A stretch of DNA of 10,672 nt, from positions 1 to 10,672 of the forward strand of contig JAURJS010000031.1 in assembly GCA_030832135.1 (NCBI GenBank), in the 5' to 3' direction. The notes under the pieces are model-generated. The model made no database searches. It was not told the origin of the DNA and saw nothing but the letters and a program-made list of their open reading frames with translations. This stretch comes from Candidatus Planktophila sp. (lineage in GTDB: Bacteria; Actinomycetota; Actinomycetes; Nanopelagicales; Nanopelagicaceae). The position numbers were made by a program, and so were the translations under genes. Below are positions 6,424-10,672 of this stretch, one piece after another; positions within the stretch are counted from its first letter, which is position 1, and the number at the start of each line of letters is the position of its first letter.

Positions 6424-8261
6424 TATTCAACAGTGACTGATTTGGCCAAGTTACGTGGTTGATCGACATCAGTACCTCGAGCTACTGCAATCTCATATGC
6501 AAAAACTTGGAGCGGAACTGTTGCAAGTACTGGCTGGAAGAGTGGTGAGGCAACGGGAATACGGATGATGTGTTCAGCACCGATTACTTCAGCGCCTTCA
6601 GCTGCAATCACGATGACACGTGCTCCACGCGCCTTCACCTCTTGAATATTGCTCAGCATCTTCTCATCGAGTTGATGCTCATCAGCAGTTGGAAGAATTG
6701 CGATGACCGCTGTGCCCTCTTCGATCAGTGCGATAGGGCCATGCTTGAGTTCGCCGCCAGCAAAGCCTTCGGCATGGATATAGGCAAGCTCTTTCAACTT
6801 GAGAGCGCCTTCCAGTGCGATTGGATATTCAATTCCACGACCCAAGAAGAGCACCGTGTTATTTGCTGCAAATTTACGGGTCAGCTCACGAAGAGGCTCG
6901 ATAGTCTCAAGGATCTGCTCAACCTTGCCTGGTAGTTCCAACATCTCATTATAGAGATCGCGTACTTCGGAATCGTTAAGGCTCCCGCGCACCTGAGCCA
7001 ACTTAAGACCGATCAAGTAGACAGCGACAATCTGTGTGAGGAATGCCTTTGTCGATGCAACTGCAATCTCAGGGCCGGCATGGGTATAGAGAACTGCATC
7101 GGATTCACGAGGAATCGTAGAAGAGTTTGTATTACAGACAGCGAGAACGCGAGCCCCACTCGCCTTTGCATGGCGCACCGCCATCAGCAAATCCATCGTC
7201 TCACCAGATTGTGAAATTGCAATGACAAGAGAGTTCTTATCAACTATCGGATCGCGGTAGCGATACTCAGATGCAATCTCAACATCTACTGGAATCTTCG
7301 CCCACTTTTCAATTGCATACTTTGCCACCATGCCTGCGTGATAGGCAGTTCCGCAGGCAATCACTGATATCCGCTTAATATCTTTGATCTCAGCATCAGA
7401 CATATGAAGCTCATCAAGGAGCACCTGATCATTGTCAGAGAGACGGCCAATCAAAGTATCTGCAATCGCCTTTGGCTGATCGAAGATCTCTTTCAACATA
7501 AAGTGAGCAAAGCCGCCCTTTTGAGCCGCAGCTGCATCCCAGGTAATTTCATATTCGCGCAGTGGCAGTGCCTGGCCTTCAAGATCGCAGATAGCGATTC
7601 CCTCTGGTGAGATTGTGACAACCTCATCTTGGCCAAGTTCAACCGCTCGCTTGGTGTAATCGATGAAGGCTGCAACATCTGATGCAAGGAAGTTTTCACC
7701 ATCACCCAAACCTGCAACAAGTGGTGAGTTTCTGCGAACACCCACAATGGTCTGTGGCGCATCGGCATGGATTGCAAGGAGTGTAAATGAACCACGTAGG
7801 CGCTTCACTGCTGCGCGCATTGCAGCGGTGAGGTCACCGCCATGCTCTTTACGGAGATCTGAGAGTAGGTGAGCCACAGATTCAGTATCTGTCTCTGATT
7901 CAAACTTATGGCCACGCTTTTCTAGCTCTGCCTTAAGTTCTGAGTAATTTTCGATGATGCCGTTGTGAATCACGGCAAGCTTCCCCTCGTTATCAAGGTG
8001 AGGGTGAGCATTGCGATCTGTTGGGCCACCATGAGTCGCCCAACGGGTGTGGCCGATACCGGAGTGAACTGTTGGAAGATTGGCAGGAAGTGCGCCTTCG
8101 AGATTTGCTAACTTTCCTGCTCGCTTCTCAACGAAGAGTGAGGTGCCAGTTCCGAGGGCGATTCCAGCGGAGTCATAACCGCGGTACTCAAGTCTGCGAA
8201 GACCTTCAACGATGGGGGTAAAGGCAGATTGCGGCCCGGTGTAACCGACGATTCCGCACAC
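6423..8261 (-). CDS. glmS: Glutamine--fructose-6-phosphate aminotransferase (isomerizing)
   Basis: Makes glucosamine-6-phosphate from fructose-6-phosphate and glutamine, the entry step to UDP-GlcNAc and the cell wall. The 612-residue length is normal. The N-terminal glutaminase domain (2 to about 230) starts MCGIVGYTG with nucleophile C2, then HTRWATHG (71-78), HNGIIEN (99-105) and ETDTES (123-128). Two SIS sugar-isomerase domains follow: ACGTAYHAG at 302-310 and SQSGET at 350-355 in the first, and KELAYIHAEGFAGGELKHG at 490-508 in the second. The C-terminus PRNLAKSVTVE includes the conserved Schiff-base lysine K607. The start is GTG (removed Met exposes Cys2), three bases after glmM, with GGGGA eight bases upstream inside glmM. 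There is no room for a glmS ribozyme. Confidence 0.98.
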   Translation of the reverse strand: MCGIVGYTGPQSAFTPIVEGLRRLEYRGYDSAGIALGTGTSLFVEKRAGKLANLEGALPANLPTVHSGIGHTRWATHGGPTDRNAHPHLDNEGKLAVIHNGIIENYSELKAELEKRGHKFESETDTESVAHLLSDLRKEHGGDLTAAMRAAVKRLRGSFTLLAIHADAPQTIVGVRRNSPLVAGLGDGENFLASDVAAFIDYTKRAVELGQDEVVTISPEGIAICDLEGQALPLREYEITWDAAAAQKGGFAHFMLKEIFDQPKAIADTLIGRLSDNDQVLLDELHMSDAEIKDIKRISVIACGTAYHAGMVAKYAIEKWAKIPVDVEIASEYRYRDPIVDKNSLVIAISQSGETMDLLMAVRHAKASGARVLAVCNTNSSTIPRESDAVLYTHAGPEIAVASTKAFLTQIVAVYLIGLKLAQVRGSLNDSEVRDLYNEMLELPGKVEQILETIEPLRELTRKFAANNTVLFLGRGIEYPIALEGALKLKELAYIHAEGFAGGELKHGPIALIEEGTAVIAILPTADEHQLDEKMLSNIQEVKARGARVIVIAAEGAEVIGAEHIIRIPVASPLFQPVLATVPLQVFAYEIAVARGTDVDQPRNLAKSVTVE

Positions 8262-8264
8262 GAA

Positions 8265-9647
8265 TTAGTTCCCCAGTTCTGCCTTAACGACCGCAGCAAG
8301 TGATGATGCGATTTCTTGTGCAAGGTTATCACTTGAGGCTTCGACCATAACGCGAATCAGAGATTCTGTTCCGGAGGCGCGAAGGAGCACGCGGCCCGCT
8401 TCCCCTAGTCGCTTCTGCGCATCTGCAACAGCTGCGGCAACGACAGTCGAATCTGGGAGCTTATCTTTTGCAACGCCTGAAACATTGATCAATACCTGAG
8501 GAAAGCGTTGCATTGCAGATGCAAGCTCGCCTAGCGACTTACCGGTGCGGACAACTTCTTGTGCCAGTGAGAGAGCGGTGAGGATTCCATCGCCGGTTCC
8601 TGCGAATTCACGGATGATGAGGTGGCCAGATTGCTCTCCACCTAAGACATAACTACCTTCCAGCATCTGTTCGAGAACATAGCGATCTCCCACAGCTGTA
8701 GTGATTACATTTATCTCAGCGCTCTTCATTGCATGGAAGAAGCCGAGGTTGCTCATCACAGTTGCAACAATCGTATCTTCCTTGAGCTTTCCACGGTTCT
8801 TAAATCCAATAGCAAGGATGGTCATAATCTGATCGCCATCGACAACTGCGCCACTGCCATCGACTGCAAGGCAGCGATCAGAATCTCCATCATGAGCAAT
8901 ACCAAAGTCAGCACCTTCACGAACGACAGCTGCTTGTAGATCTTCTAAATGTGTTGAACCACAGCCTTCATTGATATTCCATCCATCCGGTGAGTGATGG
9001 ATTGCAATAACAGTAGCGCCGGCCTTCTCATAAATTGCTGGAGCGACAAGAGATGATGCGCCATTGGCGCAGTCAACGACAATCTTTAAACCCTTAAGTG
9101 GTGTAGATACTGATGAGAGTAGGTGTTCGATATATGCAGCTGCAGCATTTTCATCGTTAACGATTCGACCTACAGCGCGACCGGTGGGACGCTCCCAAGG
9201 CTCCCCCATCCGCTCTTCAATCGCAGCTTCAATTGCGTCATCGAGCTTTCCACCACCGCGAGCAAATAACTTGATTCCGTTATCTGGCATCGGGTTGTGG
9301 GAGGCAGAGATCATCACACCGAGATCTGCCCCTCTCGCCTTAACAAGATGAGCAATCGCTGGAGTCGGTAGAACACCAACGCGATAGACATCAACCCCGG
9401 CAGATGCAAGACCTGCAACAACAGCTGCTTCAAGGAACTCTCCTGATGCGCGTGAATCTTGGCCAACAATGGCTATTGGTCGAGAGCTGTTTTCAGCCTC
9501 GCCGTTGGAGCTAGAGCGCTTTCCCGCATTGCTTGATGATTCAACGAGGATATGGGCTGCAGCAACAGCTGCAGATAACGCTGTCTCTGCCGTGAGAATT
9601 GAACCATTGGCTAAACCACGAATCCCGTCTGTTCCAAAGAGAGTCAC
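8265..9647 (-). CDS. glmM: Phosphoglucosamine mutase
   Basis: Converts glucosamine-6-phosphate to glucosamine-1-phosphate for UDP-GlcNAc. 460 residues, slightly longer than the usual about 445-450. It starts with the family's FGTDGIRG (4-11). The catalytic phosphoserine loop ISASHNP is at 113-119 (S116). The metal site DGDSDR is at 253-258, the sugar-binding GGEQSGH at 336-342, and the phosphate-binding [10 protein letters not shown] at 423-432. The extra length appears to come from a Ser/Asn/Glu-rich stretch at about 36-55, between the first helix and [10 protein letters not shown], a surface position. The start is GTG with a strong AGGAGG five bases upstream, so this start is well supported. 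Followed three bases later by glmS, making an efficient GlmM/GlmS pair. Confidence 0.98.
   Translation of the reverse strand: MTLFGTDGIRGLANGSILTAETALSAAVAAAHILVESSSNAGKRSSSNGEAENSSRPIAIVGQDSRASGEFLEAAVVAGLASAGVDVYRVGVLPTPAIAHLVKARGADLGVMISASHNPMPDNGIKLFARGGGKLDDAIEAAIEERMGEPWERPTGRAVGRIVNDENAAAAYIEHLLSSVSTPLKGLKIVVDCANGASSLVAPAIYEKAGATVIAIHHSPDGWNINEGCGSTHLEDLQAAVVREGADFGIAHDGDSDRCLAVDGSGAVVDGDQIMTILAIGFKNRGKLKEDTIVATVMSNLGFFHAMKSAEINVITTAVGDRYVLEQMLEGSYVLGGEQSGHLIIREFAGTGDGILTALSLAQEVVRTGKSLGELASAMQRFPQVLINVSGVAKDKLPDSTVVAAAVADAQKRLGEAGRVLLRASGTESLIRVMVEASSDNLAQEIASSLAAVVKAELGN
8270..8274 (-). promoter_or_regulatory. Ribosome binding site for glmS
   Basis: Reads GGGGA on the minus strand inside the last codons of glmM, eight bases before the GTG at 8261. 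It supports the GTG start, which is also required to place the catalytic cysteine at position 2. Confidence 0.7.
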
Positions 9648-9697
9648 TAGGACCTCCTCTTTTTAACGGAACAAACGGGATTTGTAGATTAAAAAAA
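9648..9697 (-). other. Gap between rpsI and glmM with T-tract
   Basis: This is the longest intergenic gap in the window. Just after the rpsI stop the minus strand has a run of seven T. A weak 5-bp stem with one G-U pair (9718-9722 with 9701-9705) lies in the last codons of rpsI, so a partial terminator or attenuator lowering glmM expression relative to the ribosomal genes is conceivable. I see no convincing -35/-10 pair for a separate glmM promoter. The right end holds the glmM ribosome site. Confidence 0.35.
9653..9658 (-). promoter_or_regulatory. Strong ribosome binding site for glmM
   Basis: On the minus strand this reads AGGAGG, five bases before the GTG at 9647. It is the best Shine-Dalgarno match I noted in the window and fixes the GTG start of glmM. 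Confidence 0.85.
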
Positions 9698-10180
9698 TTA
9701 GCGCTTTGAGTACTGTGAACGCTTACGTGCCTTCTTCAGACCGTACTTCTTGCGCTCGATAACACGTGCATCACGCTTGAGGAATCCAGCCTTCTTAAGA
9801 GCTGGACGGTTAGCTTCACGATCGATCTCGTTGAGTGAACGTGCAACACCAAGACGAAGTGCGCCAGCCTGACCTGAAACTCCACCACCGTTGATGCGAG
9901 CAAATACATCGTATGTACCTTCAGCACCTACTGTGCGGAATGGCTCTGATACGAGCTGCTGGTGAACCTTATTTGGGAAGTAGTTCTCAAGAGTCTTGCC
10001 GTTAACTACCCAGCGACCTGTTCCTGGAACGAGACGAACGCGAGCAACTGCTTCCTTACGGCGACCTGTACCAGCACCTGGTGCTGTGATTGCCTTACGG
10101 TTTGTTGCTGCTGCTGGTGTTGAAGAAGAGTATGAAGTTGGAACTTCGTTCTCATCAAGTTCGAAAGTTGTATCTGACAT
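9698..10180 (-). CDS. rpsI: 30S ribosomal protein S9 (uS9)
   Basis: Small-subunit protein in the 30S head; its C-terminal tail reaches the P-site tRNA. 160 residues, about 30 longer than E. coli S9. The extra length is an acidic, Ser/Thr/Ala-rich N-terminal extension (1-35), seen in many Actinomycetota. The conserved core begins [14 protein letters not shown] at 37-50, then [19 protein letters not shown] around 98-116, and ends with the basic tail [12 protein letters not shown] whose last Lys-Arg contact tRNA. The ATG follows rplM by 15 bases with AAAGGA 11 bases upstream. Almost certainly cotranscribed with rplM. Confidence 0.98.
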   Translation of the reverse strand: MSDTTFELDENEVPTSYSSSTPAAATNRKAITAPGAGTGRRKEAVARVRLVPGTGRWVVNGKTLENYFPNKVHQQLVSEPFRTVGAEGTYDVFARINGGGVSGQAGALRLGVARSLNEIDREANRPALKKAGFLKRDARVIERKKYGLKKARKRSQYSKR

Positions 10181-10195
10181 ATTCTCTATTTTCCT

Positions 10196-10648
10196 TTACT
10201 TGATGATCTGTGAAACTTGAGTGAATACATATGGGACTGGCGCCTGTGCTGCATGTGGATGCTCTGGGCCTGCGTAGACCTTGAGCTTTCCTGCAATCTC
10301 GCGACCGAGACGGTTCTTAGGAAGCATTCCCTTGATCGCCTTCTCAACAGCGCGTGTTGGGTGCTTCTCAAGGAGCTCACCGTAAACAGTCGATGTAAGA
10401 CCGCCTGGGAAACCTGAGTGGTGGTGTGCAAACTTTGTTGTTGTCTTATTACCTGAGAGCGCGATCTTCTCCGCATTGATTACGATGACGAAGTCACCCA
10501 TATCCATGTGAGGTGCGAATGTCGCCTTATGCTTTCCGCGAAGAAGTGTCGCAGCGTGAGTTGCTAGACGTCCGAGCACAACATCCTGTGCATCGATTAC
10601 GTGCCACTTACGGACTACGTCGCCTGCCTTTGGGCTATATGTACGCAT
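10196..10648 (-). CDS. rplM: 50S ribosomal protein L13 (uL13)
   Basis: Large-subunit protein that acts early in 50S assembly, binding 23S rRNA. 150 residues, normal length. Recognisable features are [18 protein letters not shown] at about 13-30, [18 protein letters not shown] at about 35-52, [15 protein letters not shown] at 54-68, the HHHSGFPGG loop at 75-83, [10 protein letters not shown] at 107-116 and YAGPEHPH at 125-132. The ATG is preceded by a purine-rich stretch with AGG about nine bases upstream, a moderate ribosome site. It is the first gene of the run visible here; only 24 bases of upstream sequence are in the window, so its promoter cannot be judged. Confidence 0.98.
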   Translation of the reverse strand: MRTYSPKAGDVVRKWHVIDAQDVVLGRLATHAATLLRGKHKATFAPHMDMGDFVIVINAEKIALSGNKTTTKFAHHHSGFPGGLTSTVYGELLEKHPTRAVEKAIKGMLPKNRLGREIAGKLKVYAGPEHPHAAQAPVPYVFTQVSQIIK

Positions 10649-10672
10649 GCTTTTATACCTACTTCTTCGTTA

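Noticed and set aside
7493..7795. 100-codon minus-strand frame within glmS
   Set aside because: Overlaps the glutaminase domain of glmS in another frame and shows no features of its own.
8262..8264. glmS ribozyme/riboswitch upstream of glmS
   Set aside because: Only three bases separate glmM and glmS, and the class is mainly known from Firmicutes; there is no room for the structure.

Overview
The window is a dense, one-directional stretch of bacterial chromosome. All twelve genes that I can support lie on the minus strand, so transcription runs from right to left. There is no non-coding gap longer than about 50 bases, and no RNA gene, mobile element, CRISPR array or origin is visible. Several junctions overlap (TAATG, ATGA, GTGA). 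Four starts are read as GTG (glmM, glmS, livF, livM).

The gene series rplM-rpsI-glmM-glmS-...-acpS-alr is a layout known from Actinomycetota. S9 also carries an acidic/Ser-Thr-rich N-terminal extension of the kind common in that phylum. Base composition looks near 50% G+C by eye, which is low for most Actinomycetota. Together with the tight packing, this suggests a streamlined freshwater or planktonic lineage such as Nanopelagicales (acI). The phylum is fairly secure; the order is a guess.

Right part (about 8265-10672): ribosomal proteins L13 and S9, then phosphoglucosamine mutase GlmM after a 50-base gap. Middle (about 4313-8261): GlmS, a PAP2-type membrane phosphatase, holo-ACP synthase AcpS and alanine racemase Alr. 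GlmS makes glucosamine-6-phosphate and GlmM converts it to glucosamine-1-phosphate, feeding UDP-GlcNAc. Alr supplies D-alanine. The PAP2 protein could recycle or dephosphorylate a lipid phosphate. AcpS activates the acyl carrier protein for lipid synthesis. This block is therefore mainly about envelope precursors.

Left part (1-4323): a complete branched-chain/hydrophobic amino acid type (HAAT family) ABC importer in the order livG-livF-livH-livM-livK, with livK cut by the window edge. livG overlaps the end of alr, so the transporter reads as a continuation of the envelope operon.

I see no clearly new system here. The points most worth a second look are the altered ABC signature motif in LivG, the LivK signal peptide with no lipobox and a Tat-like twin arginine, the altered C1/C3 arginines in the PAP2 protein, the serine-rich insertion in GlmM, and the alr-liv junction with no nnrD or tsaE.
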